A stretch of DNA of 64,000 nt, taken from Macrostomum hystrix (lineage: Eukaryota > Platyhelminthes > Macrostomidae). Position 1 is the stretch's first letter. Every line of letters starts with the position of its first letter. The position numbers and the translations under genes were made by a program. Positions 36,308 through 48,181 of the stretch are shown in pieces. The DNA is taken from assembly GCA_950097015.1 (NCBI GenBank), contig CATNEN010000008.1:3942501-4006500 (forward strand), read 5' to 3'. The notes beneath the pieces were generated by a model. It did not search any database and was not told the DNA's origin. It was given only the letters and a program-made list of their open reading frames with translations.

Positions 36308-36762
36308 CAGGGTAGCTATTCAGGGAATTCCCGGATTTTTTTTGACAGAAGGCAAAAATTCCCAGGTGATGGAAGAGGAAATGTGATAGGAAAAGTGACA
36401 GGAAAATGAGCCGGATAGTGAAAAAAAGAGGGGGGACTTCCTCACAGACATTTAACTAAGTTAAGGGGGGTTTAACTTTTGTTGGAGCAACCAGGCTCTG
36501 GAGGTTGCGGGAGTTCCTGGTGGCTAGGATGGGTTTGTGAAGTCTGTTTAGACCTCACTTTATATTTTTGTTTGAGTCTAAAATGATGAGAAAACTAATA
36601 TATTGTCATTGAACATGCCATATAATATTTTATGCACTCAGTGATATGTCATTCTAGAAAAATTCCTGGGGATTTCCCGGTTTTCCCAGATCTCCTGGGT
36701 AGGGGTCAAAATTCCAAGGGATTTCCCGGTTTTCCAGGTTTTCATGGCCTGGGGCTAACCTG
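36308..36762. mobile_element. non-autonomous DNA transposon with TTCCCGG-rich ends
   Basis: The left end CAGGGTAGCTATTCAGGGAA and right end GGGGCTAACCTG are imperfect inverted repeats (CAGGGTAGC versus CAGGTTAGC). Inside both ends lie several copies of ATTTCCCGGTTTTCC or its variants. TGCTAT directly precedes the left end and directly follows the right end, a probable target-site duplication. No transposase frame is present. Confidence 0.6.
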
Positions 36763-38637
36763 TGCTATGCACTACATTTATGCCCAAAGTAAATTCACTA
36801 CATGATCTGGGCTAGGCATATGGGACTGTACCCAACATGATCTAGACTATGGTATCTATCAAGTGTATTAGTCTAACTCTTTAAAGTTGAAATAGGCCAT
36901 AGAATATATTGTAATCTGGCAAACTGACACAAATTAAAATAAATAGCTACTAGGCAAATAGAAAAAGGTAGCTAGCAAACTCCATAAAATATGTTCTGAA
37001 TCACTTCTAGTACACTTAACTAGGCATGTATAAAAATAATTGAGATTTGAGTAAATAGTAATAATACATATATGATGATTTGTAAATCCTAATTGTATGC
37101 CATTATATATATGTATATATAACATAAATAATAATATAATATAAATACAACTACTGTTTCAGAATTTTAACTGACTACTAAAAACCAAGTTTTACTTATT
37201 AAAGTTATATTATTATTGCAATGGAAGAGGAAGGGGTATAAGAGCAGGAATTAGAACTCGGCAGGCCTTATCTAAACTTGCCGAGATTAGATAAGCGACA
37301 GCAATATGGAATTAAGCAGTGCAAGTGCAGTAAAGTGCTGATTTAAAAGCAGCACACATGTTGTAACATATCTTGTGTTGTGTTTCGTGATTTGCAAACT
37401 GGATCTTCTATAAATAGGTCTACCTCTTTAAAAAGTATTTACACACTAAGAAAACGCCGAATCTAAGAATTTACTTCACTAGCATTTAATTTTAGCGAAG
37501 GACAGATGTTCAGTTCAGCAAATCTTTAGATCAGGCGGCAGAATTTGAATGGAAAGATCAGCAATCTTTCAAAATGGTTTACAGGAAACATACATCTTGC
37601 TTTTATTAACTATTCGTTAATTTTATTTTAAAAATAGCAGGCATAAAAGCAGAATTATTTTGTAAGAAACGGACTATGCTTTACCTTCTTAATTGCAGAA
37701 GATCCGATACTTTGTTGAAATAATTAGCAAACGAATATTACGAAGATTTCATATTTTTTTCAACTTAGCTCTAATATATTAGAGTCGGTGCGTTATTTGT
37801 TCGAAATATTAGGGGGCTTGCTTTTAAATCAAGACGATAATTCATTACCAGATTAAAATAATTACCTAGCGTATTTCATATGCAAATTTTCTTGAATTTG
37901 AAGTTCGATTTGGACTGTAAGCAATAAATGTACTAATATCACTTCTAGCAGAACCCATGCAATCCCTCGCCCAACTTGAGAAACTTACGTGCAGCTGTGC
38001 CCTGCTGGAGTAGACAGTAATAATTTACTAATGTGTGTCCATTTTGCTCCAAGATATCTGAAAGCTGCTTCTGAATTCAATGTACATAAATCAATTGGAT
38101 CAATGTCCGTCATGACTGTTGCATATATGTAGAATACAATCTACAATTGCATTCGCTTTATTCACACGAACCCTAATTGTGAATTACAGAAGGCCAATCT
38201 TCAGCTTCGTATTAGGTAAATTAATGCTAAATAAGAAATAATTTATGGGGCAATCGGAAGGGTCACGACAATCTCCATTCCCATATGCTTTAAAAGCGAC
38301 GCGTTTCTAAAGAGCAGCTATAGTTCATGCAGATATTGCTCTGCAAAATGCTTGTTGCAGAAAGCACGAAAGCCTCATGACGTGCGCACATGGATGCAGA
38401 AAATTGGTCTCTGTCAGAGGGCCCGGCTTACACACGACGCGAGGGAGAGTGGGAGAGGAAATGAGTGCTAAAGACAAATGAGCGATATAATTCATGGCCG
38501 ACGACATGCACAGCGCATATATATAATGAGTAAATATACATAAGTTTATTTTCCTTAGAACAGGGAGCGCGTTCGAGCCCAGGGCAAGCACCGAGTGTAG
38601 CTGCAACTAAGCTTTGTGAATTGTGCAGCACACGTGT
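36763..38637. other. AT-rich intergenic DNA, no gene seen
   Basis: Low GC with many short AT runs. Frames up to 93 codons near 38325-38631 (-) are not recognisable. Confidence 0.45.
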
Positions 38638-38915
38638 GCTGTAATATCATTCGAACATACCTAACATCACTGTGACATACCTGCTGACATTGCTGTTACA
38701 CACCTGACATCAATCTAACATACTTGACATCACTGCACGGGATTTATCTGACATCCCAGTGATTTACTTGATGTCCCTGTGATTTACCTGGCATCCCTGT
38801 GATTTACCTGTCATCCCTGTGATTTACCTGTCATCCCTGTGATTTACCTGTCATCCCTGTGATTTACCTGTCATCCCTGTGATTTACCTGACATCCCTCT
38901 GATTTACATGGAAAT
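38638..38915. repeat. 20-bp minisatellite, about 13 copies
   Basis: GATTTACCTGTCATCCCTGT units are homogeneous at 38780-38890, with degenerate older-looking copies before them. Confidence 0.85.
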
Positions 38916-39424
38916 ACAGAAACAAAAATTGAAAGGCCGCTTTTTTATGTCCGATTTCTGTTCTTGAGTGAGTGACTCTTTTGTTACACCCGAGCAGCTA
39001 GCATTCACAGATCACGACTCCCAGCCAATCAGAACTGTTCTCAACGCATATCCTACTCAGGACTCCTCTCGCCATTGGGGGGGGGCTGAAATGCTTCTCA
39101 TTCGGCACTGCTTAGCTCCCCGAATGTAGCTGAAGCTCGCTTTCAGAGAGTCAGAAAAAATTAAAGCATTATTGAAGGAAGGGCAGCGAAAGAGAGAGAT
39201 GGGGTGGGAGGGCAAGAGAAGGGAAGGGGTTTGTTGGGATAAATATCCCCATCTGTCAGTGAATGCGCAACTCACAATAAATGCTACTTTCTTCAAGCAG
39301 ATCCCACGCTTATCCCAGCAAATTCTCAAACAAATTGCTATCAGAATTCTTACAAGTGCGAGTCTAGAAGCCAGCTGTCAATCCCATAGACAAGTCCAAG
39401 CAACTCCCTCTGAGTTAGTGCGCA

Positions 39425-42400
39425 ATGGACAAGATCAACACCGGACAACCAGGGATGTCCAAGCGAAAAACTGACTCCAGCCTCGTGGTGAGTTTCTGTG
39501 GAACTGAATTAAGGCACTGAAGGAACTGAGGGACAGGAACTAAAGAACTGAGGGACAGGAACTGAAGGTACTGAGGGACAGGAACTGAAGGAACTGAGGG
39601 ACAGGAACTGAAGGAACTGAGGGACAGGAACTGAAGGAACTGAGGGACAGGAACTGAAGGAACTGAGGGACAGGAACTGAAGGAACTGAGGGACAGGAAC
39701 TGAAGGAACTGAGGGACAGGAACTGAAGGAACTGAGGGACAGGAACTGAAGGTACTGAGGGACAGGAACTGAAGGAACTGAGGGACAGGAACTGAAGGAA
39801 CTGAGGGACAGGAACTGAAGGTACTGAGGGACAGGAACTGAAGGAACTGAGGGACAGGAACTGAAGGAACTGAAGGAACTGAAGGACAGGAACTGAAGGT
39901 ACTGAAGGACAGGAACTGAAGGTACTGAAGGACAGGAACTGAAGGACAGGAACTGAATATAAAAAAGTTATTAGAGAACGGTCAATTTGAATAAGCTGCA
40001 ACTGCGATTCCCAATTCAGCATTCGGATTATGAATTCAGATCAGTTTGGGCTGTCCATGAGAAAGTTACGCATGGTAGGGCCCGCTCAGTCTGCGATAAA
40101 GGATCTGGGGTTGTGGCTTGCAAGTTCCGCCACTGTCCATGCTAATTTAATTCCGCCGCTCAGCGGTCCTCGTCGACGGGGGAAATTTCGAGCGACGCCT
40201 CGATTTTTATCCTCTGAAAATTTCTGGAATTGCTCCAGCAGTAGCAAGAGGGTTGAAATAGATGTGGCACATGGGAACTTTGCAGATAATTTTTTTTGTT
40301 TGCTGAAAAGTGCGAGACTTCACTTGGCTGAGCGAGAAGCTGGTGTAGCTGTTTCTGACCCTAACGGGACATGAGCAGTAATAAAGCTGCACTAGCTCTT
40401 CTTTTCTCCTGCTACACATTTCTCCCACTCTTCACCTTTCACCCTTGCTCCACCAACTCCCCCGCTGCCTCATCTCCTCTCTGCACCTTCTACCACATCT
40501 CTCCTTCTCCCCCTCTCTCCTTCTCTCCTTCTCACCTTCTCTCCTTCTCTCCTTCTCTCCTTCTCCCCTTCTCTCCTTCTCTCCTTCTCTCCTTCTCTCC
40601 TTCTCCCCTTCTCTCCTTCTCCCCTTCTCCCATTCTCTCATACTTTCCTTCTCTCCTTCTCTCCTTCTCCCCTTCTCTCCTTCTCCCCCTCTCTCCTTCT
40701 CTCCTTCTCCCCTTCTCTCCTTCTCCCCTTCTCTCCTTCTCCCCTTCTCTCCTTCTCCCATTCTCTCATACTTTCCTTCTCCCCTTCTCTCCTTCTCCCA
40801 TTCTCTCATACTTTCCTTCTCCCCTTCTCTCCTTCTCTCATTCTCTCATACTTTCCTTCTCCCCTTCTCTCCTTCTCCCCTCCTGCCCTTCGGCTTTCAC
40901 TCCGTCCTTCAATCTCTTCTAGTCCTAAGCTATACTTTTCTAGTTTCTACCATAATTTCCCCATCGATACCTGCTTCCATTGTTTGAGCCTTCTCATTCC
41001 AATAAAACCTTTCTGTCCTTTTTTCTGCCATGAGGATCTAGAATTTCATTTTAAATATTCTACATGAGCAGAACCAGTGACCATAAAGCATTGAAAGCAC
41101 TCACCTGTGCCTTCAATTTCTCCTGTCATGAGATTTCATTGTGCTCAAATTTTTCAATAGAACAGCTGGGGATTTAGGCCATGCTTGCATAGCAACAAAA
41201 ACACGCTTTTTAGAGAATACATCTCAGTACTATAGACTCGACATGATAGAAAGTAAAATTGTGTTTTTTGAACTCATCAAATTCCCAATCTTTTGTCTAA
41301 TTTGTCAAAGCTGTTATAGCTAGTTAGCCGTGAATAAATGAAATTTTAGAAATGAACTTTTAGAAATGAACTTTTAGAAATTTAATTTTAGAAATTAAAG
41401 TTTAGAAATTAACTTTTGGAAAATTAAATTTAAAAAATTTAATTTTAGAAATGAACTTTTAGAAATTTTTTAAAACTTTTTAGAACTTTTAGAAATGAAC
41501 TTTTAGAAATGAACTTTCAGAAATTAAATTTTAGAAATTAAATTTTAGAAATTAAATTTTAGAAACTAAATTTTAGAAATTTAATTTTAGAAATGAACTT
41601 TTAGAAATAAACTTTTAGAAATTAAATATAAGAAATGAACTTTTAGAAATGAACTTTTAGAAATTTAATTTTAGAAATTAAATTTAGAAGGTTTTGTGAT
41701 GCAGAATTATTTAATTAGTAATTAAAAAATAATTGTGTAATTATACAGTTGCTATGAGTACACGAGTAGCTGATGAGATCGAATTATGGATCGCTTCTAG
41801 CAACTCACTTGGGAAACTTGCGGGTGACACAAAATACCCCCGCCGTGCAGCCAAACAGCCGCTTCGGTGTCTTGTTGCCGGGTGGACTGACAGAAATTGC
41901 GAATTAAGACTAGTCCAGCGTAACCATCTGCTTCCAATGCTTCACATGAGAGCAAATGAATGCAGACAAACTCACAGCAGTAGCTACAAGACAAGACCAA
42001 TTTCATGCTTTACTAGGCAATGAAACAATAACTTGCTTAGTAGGAAAATCTATATTTATGAGCTTACTGGCACTGATGGCTTGTGAGGCTTCTTTTCTAA
42101 ATTTAGAGCAGGAAATTATTTTAACGATAGACTGCATTGTTCAATTGTGTTTTTTTAAACTGAAGCTATACAAAATACAAAAAAACAGTTCAAATTACTT
42201 GAATATTTCAGTACCTTTTGAAGCAAACTAACAAAGCAAAGGGAATTTTCATGAAGCAAGAAAAAAAAATATTCTATGGCACTATGATTTCGTGCTCAAG
42301 AATCACTTTCGTATGATTTCACATTTCTTTTTACTAGGTCATCAGGGTGTGAGCAGTGGGTCATCAGGGTGTGAGCAGTGGGTCATCAGGGTGTGAGCAG

Positions 42401-42996
42401 TGGGTCATCAGGGTGTGAGCAGTTGGTCATCAGGGTGTGAGCAGTTGGTCATCAGGGTGTGAGCAGTGGGGTCATCTATCAGGGTTTGTGTTATCATGAG
42501 GTCGGGCCGTCGACAGTGGGGTCATCTTATGACCATTGTTATTATGGTTAAAGTTATTCTATACTAATGATTGTTTTAAGTGTGGAATTGTAACAGTTGT
42601 GTACAATAAAGAAACCAATCCTGTAATTAAAGAGCGTGTAATTGTGACATTTTAGGAAATAAATTGAGTCCTTAAAAAATTATGCTTTTCGTCAAGAGCA
42701 TCTCAGCGAAAATCCAACCTCGATCTATTTTTAGAATCCGCCCACTCGGTAGCATACAGGTGGGTGAGCACAGTTCTCAGTCTATCCGCACGGCCCCGCC
42801 CATTTCACTTGAAGCCGCCAGCACGTTAGATAGATAGATAGATAGATAGATGGATAGATAGATAGATGGATAGATAGATAGATAGATGGATAGATAGATG
42901 GATAGATAGATAGATGGATAGATAGATAGATGGATAGATAGATAGATAGATGGATAGATAGATAGATGGATAGATAGATAGATAGATAGATAGATG

Positions 42997-43031
<35 letters not shown>

Positions 43032-43184
43032 GGATAGATAGAAGGATAGATAGATAGATAGATAGATGGATAGATAGATAGATGGATAGATAGATAGATG
43101 GATAGATAGATAGATAGATGGATAGATAGATAGATAGATAGATGGATAGATAGATAGATGGATAGATAGATAGATAGATAGATG

Positions 43185-43258
<74 letters not shown>

Positions 43259-45655
43259 GAGATAGATAGATAGATAGATAGCTATGCCAGTGCTCAGCAC
43301 AATTAAAAATTCAATTTTCCTGGAAGTGCCCTCAATGTCCCGGCTCCCCCAAAATAGCACTCACAGTGCATTGTGAGTGTGAGTAGGTGAGTAATGAGCC
43401 TGGTCTCATGTGCAGTAATGACTCAGGAACGGACAGCGGGAAGGCTGTGGCTCCCAAGGCTTCCATTTTAGGCGGCATTGCCTGTGGAGCTGAGTACCAG
43501 CTTTTGTTCATTCCTGTACTCCAGTCTCCTCCTTCATCCTTAATGCTTGACGGCCAACTAAAATAGCACGGCGAAAGGGGATTTAAGGATCTGAGGCGGC
43601 CCAGGTGTGTCAGCTTGGATTTCCCATTGCGAAAAACACGAACAAATCATTCTCCCTGGCCTTGTTGAACCAGCTGCTCGGGTTGTTCAGATCGCATGCT
43701 ACCATGCTCAGCCTGACCTCAATGTTTCAGAGTCCGGCGTTCCTCACCGATCAGCAGCTGGCAGGTGAGCAGTTCATCTCAGCAGTCGTTCTATTTTGTA
43801 GATTTTTTAAGAATTTGAGTCCCCTGCCAAATTAGACTCTAGTTAGCCTTAGATTAAAGAAAAATTTCTGTGCAATTCAAGCCAGAAGATCGCTGGATTA
43901 TCCCGCGCACGCTGCGTGAGGATAAATTCCCAGAGGAAATTGTTAGGAAACGTTGGCAAATTTGAAATTGAATTTTTAGCCACGGAAGTCTGATTCAATG
44001 GGCTGAAAATTGAGCTATCGTAACCAGAAATTTTCTGAGATCCTGAATTTCCTAAATTGGATTTTTCATTTTCCCTTCTTTTTGCGGGGATTAAACATTT
44101 TAGGATTGTTATTTTAAATTGCAGATTATAATTAGAAATTTTTTAAATTAAATTTTCGATTTTCACATCGCTTATCACACGCTTATTCCGAAACAAAACA
44201 TCCGCAGAAATTCGCGAATCCTTCGCCCTGTTTGACAAAAACGGCGACGGCAGCATCAGCTCGGAGGAGATCGGCGAGGTCATGCGCAGCCTCGGACAAA
44301 TGCCCAGCCACGCAGAGCTACAGGAGATGGTGCGACAAGTGGACACTGACGGTGAGGAGCGCAGAGATGTGGCTATTTCTTCTCCCTCTCCTTCTCACAT
44401 TCCCTCACCCTCTCCTTCTCACTCTCCCTCACCCTCTCCTTCTCACTCTCCCTCACCCTCTCCTTCTCACTCTCCCTCAACCTCTCCTTCTCACTCTCCC
44501 TCACCCTCTCCTTCTCACTCTCCCTCAACCTCTCCTTCTCACTCTCCTTCTCACATTCCCTCACCCTCTCCTTCTCACTCTCCCTCAACCTCTCCTTCTC
44601 ACTCTCCCTCACCCTCTCCTTCTCACTCTCCCTCACCCTCTCCTTCTCACTCTCCCTCACCCTCTCCTTCTCACTCTCCCTCACCCTCTCCTTCTCACTC
44701 TCCCTCACCCTCTCCTTCTCACTCTCCCTCACCCTCTACTTCTCACTCTCCCTCACCCTCTCCTTCTCACTCTCCCTCACCCTCTTCTTCTCACTCTCCC
44801 TCACCCTCTCCTTCTCCCTCTCCCTCACCCTCTCCTTCTCACTTTCCCTCACCCTCTCCTTCTCCCTCTCCCTCACCCTCTCCTTCTCCCTCTCCCTCAC
44901 CCTCTCCTTCTCACTCTCCCTCACCCTCTCCTTCTCACTCTCCCTCACCCTCTCCTTCTCAATCTCCCTCACCCTCTCCTTCTCACTCTCCCTCACCCTC
45001 TCCTTCTCACTCTCCCTCACCCTCTACTTCTCACTCTCCCTCACCCTCCCCTCTCTTACTCTCGCTCACTCATAAGCCGGGCATTATACTCGTAAGCAAA
45101 CTAAAACAAATAATTCGGCCCGCAGGCAACGGTTGCATCGAGTTCAACGAATTTGTTTCGATGATGGCCGAGCGCTACCTGATGGAGTCCGAGTTGCAGA
45201 AACACGAACGAAATCTACGGAAAGCCTTTGTGGTGAGAAATGTATTACTTTCTCGCTATTACATGATCTATAAATAGCCTATATGTATCGAAAATAATTA
45301 GATTCTCGCCTGTACTGAAACTGCCAACAACTAAAAGGTATTCGACAAGGACGGAAACGGCCTGATTGACAGCTCGGAGCTGAAGCGCGTCATGACCAGC
45401 CTGGGCGAGGACTTGACAGACGAAGAAATCGACGAGATGATTAGAGAGGCCGACAGGAATGGCGACGGCTACGTGGATTACAGTGGTAGGTGTTACTACT
45501 TCTACCCATGCAGTATAACCCTCTCTGTCTACCCATCTCTCTCACATATATAGACTTGCTCGCGTACATGCTAATATTCTCCTAATCAATCCCAAACGTT
45601 ATCTCCGATTTCGACATTTCCAGAATTTTCCAAAATAGTATTTTCTAAACGATGA
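39425..45655 (+). CDS. calmodulin-like protein with four canonical EF-hands
   Basis: Six exons join in phase: 39425-39487, 43731-43764, 44208-44351, 45126-45232, 45338-45485 and 45624-45655, giving 175 residues. Calmodulin-family proteins bind Ca2+ and switch target enzymes. The four loops are complete: [36 protein letters not shown] and [12 protein letters not shown]. The flanking helices are very close to calmodulin ([28 protein letters not shown]). It differs by a ~25-residue Lys/Ser-containing N-terminal extension ([18 protein letters not shown]), a ten-residue longer central linker ([21 protein letters not shown]), and a C-terminus ending FSKIVFSKR. The last exon codes only ten residues. 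Placing exon 1 4.2 kb upstream rests on matching phase, an ATG and GTG|GTGAGT. An alternative start in exon 2's 5' flank (ATG at 43704) cannot be excluded. AATAAA follows at 45937-45942. Confidence 0.88.
39505..39957. repeat. 23-bp minisatellite in intron 1 of the calmodulin-like gene
   Basis: About 19 copies of CTGAGGGACAGGAACTGAAG plus GAA, starting about 20 bases after the exon 1 donor. Confidence 0.9.
40495..40885. repeat. CT-rich (CTCCTTCT)n satellite
   Basis: Almost pure pyrimidine on the plus strand, built from CTCCTTCT and CCCCTTCT words with an occasional CATTCTCTCATACTTT variant. It lies in the long first intron. Confidence 0.9.
41335..41690. repeat. 14-bp AT-rich minisatellite
   Basis: Repeats of GAAATGAACTTTTA and GAAATTAAATTTTA alternate for about 350 bp in the first intron of the calmodulin-like gene. 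Confidence 0.85.
42335..42480. repeat. 23-bp minisatellite, about 6 copies
   Basis: Nearly identical copies of GGTCATCAGGGTGTGAGCAG plus TGG. Partial copies continue to about 42535. Confidence 0.85.
42828..43283. repeat. (GATA)n with GATG variants
   Basis: About 455 bp of GATA tetranucleotides with GATG substitutions at semi-regular spacing, in the first intron of the calmodulin-like gene. The minus-strand Tyr-Leu-Ser-Ile frame is an artefact. Confidence 0.95.
44378..45055. repeat. 24-bp minisatellite splitting EF-hand 2
   Basis: About 28 copies of CTCCCTCACCCTCTCCTTCT plus CACT. It fills the intron that interrupts the second calcium-binding loop between the D-T-D-G and N-G residues. Confidence 0.9.
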
Positions 45656-46484
45656 CAATCTTCATATTCGGTCGACTTTCAAAGCGGGCTCGGTTTGAAA
45701 GTGTCTGCTACTAATTGTTTCTGCTGCTCCGTGACTGCTATAAATGCATGTACACTGTATGGCCGAGAATAAAAATGCTTTCTTCCTTTACTCAGTTTTT
45801 AGCTTGTATTGTCTCTCACTTGCGACTATGGAAATATTTTGCATATTCTTTATTTCAATTGTACACTATATCGGTAACCATCATTCACAGCACATCGTAT
45901 GCATAATTTCATTGTCTTATAGTAAGGTTCAGTTTAAATAAAGTTTTAAAAAGTTAAAAAGTAAAACAATAGTAAAAATAAACACTAAATAGGCGCACAC
46001 GATCTTAAACAATTTTTCGGATTTGTTATAGCGTAGAATGAAACGTAAAGGTAATATTGTTGTAATTCTACCCTAAAAGCATACAAATAGCTATTAGTTC
46101 AGCTGTATTTGCTTCTTCAGTTTTTTCTCGAATAACAAATATTATTTTGTTTGTTGCTCTAAGCTTTAATACACACATACACTCGAGTGATTATCTTAAA
46201 TATCGTACATTTCCCTACCCAAGTTCAATATTGAGCACTGATCGTAAATTACAATATTTATTTTAAAATACATTTTAGCTCGTTAATAATCTAAATCTAA
46301 ATTGTAAATCTAAATGTCAGTCGATGATGAAGTGGTAGTAAGACTGCAAAGAAACACTTGATGTTTAGGAAAAAATGAAGTAAGATTATAAATCTTTTTT
46401 TCATTAACAATGGTTCAACAAAAAGCCACTGTAATTTTTAAATCCATGACCGACTGATATTAGACCTACATAGATGATCTAAAT
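45656..46484. other. 3' flank of the calmodulin-like gene, intergenic
   Basis: AT-rich. AATAAA at 45937-45942 is a plausible polyadenylation signal. No gene seen. Confidence 0.45.
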
Positions 46485-47153
46485 CAGGGGTCGGCAAACT
46501 CCGGCCCGCGGGCCAGATGCGGCCCTCGAAGCTCCCAAATCCGGCCCGTTGCCCCTTCTGACATCTACAGTGTCCTGTTTCATGTCTCCCGTGTCTAATC
46601 TCTCCCGCGTCTAATCTCTCCCTATCTTATCTCTCCCGTGTCTCATCTCTCTCGTGTCTCATCTCTCCCGTGTCTCATCTCTCCCGTGTCTAATCTCTCC
46701 CGTGTCTAATCTCTCCCGTGTCTAATCTCTCCCGCGTCTAATCTCTCCCTATCTTATCTCTCCCGTGTCTCATCTCTCCCGTGTCTAATCTCTCCCGTGT
46801 CTCATCTCTCCCGTGTCTAATCTCTCCCTATCTTATCTCTCCCGTGTCTCATCTCTCTCGTGTCTCATCTCTCCCGTGTCTAATCTCTCCCGTGTCTAAT
46901 CTCTCCCTATCTTATCTCTCCCGTGTCTCATCTCTCTCGTGTCTCATCTCTCCCGTGTCTAATCTCTCCCGTGTCTAATCTCTTCCGTGTCTAATCTCTC
47001 CCGTGTCTCATCTCTCTCATGTCCCATATTTCCTGTGTCTCATCTCTCCCGTGTCTCATCTCTCCTATCTCATATTTATACAGTCAATGCGGCCCGCTGT
47101 CGTCTTTTAGGCTCTCTCTTTGGCCCGCCAGCAAATAAGTTTGCCTACCCCTG
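46485..47153. mobile_element. non-autonomous hAT element with internal minisatellite
   Basis: The ends are CAGGGGTCGGCAAACTCC on the left and AGTTTGCCTACCCCTG on the right, imperfect terminal inverted repeats. Next to each end are GC-rich GGCCCGC motifs typical of a widespread hAT-type family. An exact 8-bp duplication, ATCTAAAT, flanks the element (46477-46484 and 47154-47161), the length hAT transposases generate. There is no transposase frame. The interior (46565-47070) is a 16-bp tandem repeat of CTCTCCCGTGTCTAAT type. Confidence 0.9.
46565..47070. repeat. 16-bp minisatellite inside the hAT element
   Basis: About 31 copies of CTCTCCCGTGTCTAAT with CATC, CTATCTT and CTCTCGT variants. Some variants recur in blocks (a longer higher-order period). 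Confidence 0.88.
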
Positions 47154-47161
47154 ATCTAAAT

Positions 47162-48181
47162 AGAATATATATACGAGCGAAATCAATTAACGTTAAAAAG
47201 CAGAGGCAACAAAACTATATAATCCAAAACTTTTACTTTCTTCGTCAAGTTTAAGCAAATTGTACACTTTTAGAAATTCAGTTTTTATTTTTTAACTCGT
47301 TTCGTTATAAATATATTGTGCTGAGAAGATAAAATATATCAGAAGGAGAGTGTTTTCAGCAAGCTAAACTAATAAACACAAGAGGACGTATAGAGATGTA
47401 TTAATTACACCATAAAATGTTATTAAAGTGAGTGACTCCGATAGATTGTCCAAATTATATGAGACTTGATCGACTCACAATATTTATGTTTTTAAGTGCG
47501 CAGCACATTAACAAGAAGTTAAGAACATATGCAAGCGAAGGCAAACATTCTCGACACCAAAAATACATTCTCGTACCTTATACAGAAAGTTAAATTCAGA
47601 AAGTAAACAGCCTATAGATCAATAATATGATCTTAGTCACGAAAGTAAAAAAGTGCATGCGATCTATTTCAATGTTTAAATGAATTTAGCTAAATTAAAT
47701 CAGAAATCAATAAATAAAGCAATGGAAGAGGTGCAATAAGTTAAGTGTCAAATATAAGCTTGATCTCTTCAGTCAGCAAAATCATACAACCAGGAAAGTG
47801 TCTTAACAGTGACAAGATTTCGGCCACAGAATTAGTTTTCATATTTCTTAACTAATACGTTGCGTGGCTGCCAAGGATACACTAAATCCCAGGTACTTGC
47901 GAGCAGATTGGATTGCTCAATAGCTATTTCCAATTGAAACGTTCTTTTCAATGCAAACTTTTTGGCGGATATCGAAAGTAAATTAAAGATGACAATTATA
48001 ACAGAAAATTCTACACAAGAAGGCTTGAAAACAGATTTAAATTAAAGAAGTACAAAAACGGTATAACACAGTTTTAAATATTTTCTGTAAGGTAATATTA
48101 TGTTCCTGAAGGGGATTTGTAAATTACGCAACTGTTTAAACAATTAATTAAAACAAAATTCGATAATTATGTATGGCCCAA
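47162..48181. other. AT-rich intergenic DNA
   Basis: No gene seen. It should include the 3' untranslated region of the minus-strand LOXHD1-like gene. Confidence 0.45.

Noticed and set aside
40371-40987. overlapping 180-codon frames rich in Ser/Pro/Leu/Phe
   Set aside because: Artefacts of the CT-rich tandem repeat lying in an intron.
44232-45277. 331-codon frame of SPSPSH repeats joined to EF-hand sequence
   Set aside because: It reads through a good donor (44351) and the intronic minisatellite; the calmodulin alignment requires splicing to 45126.
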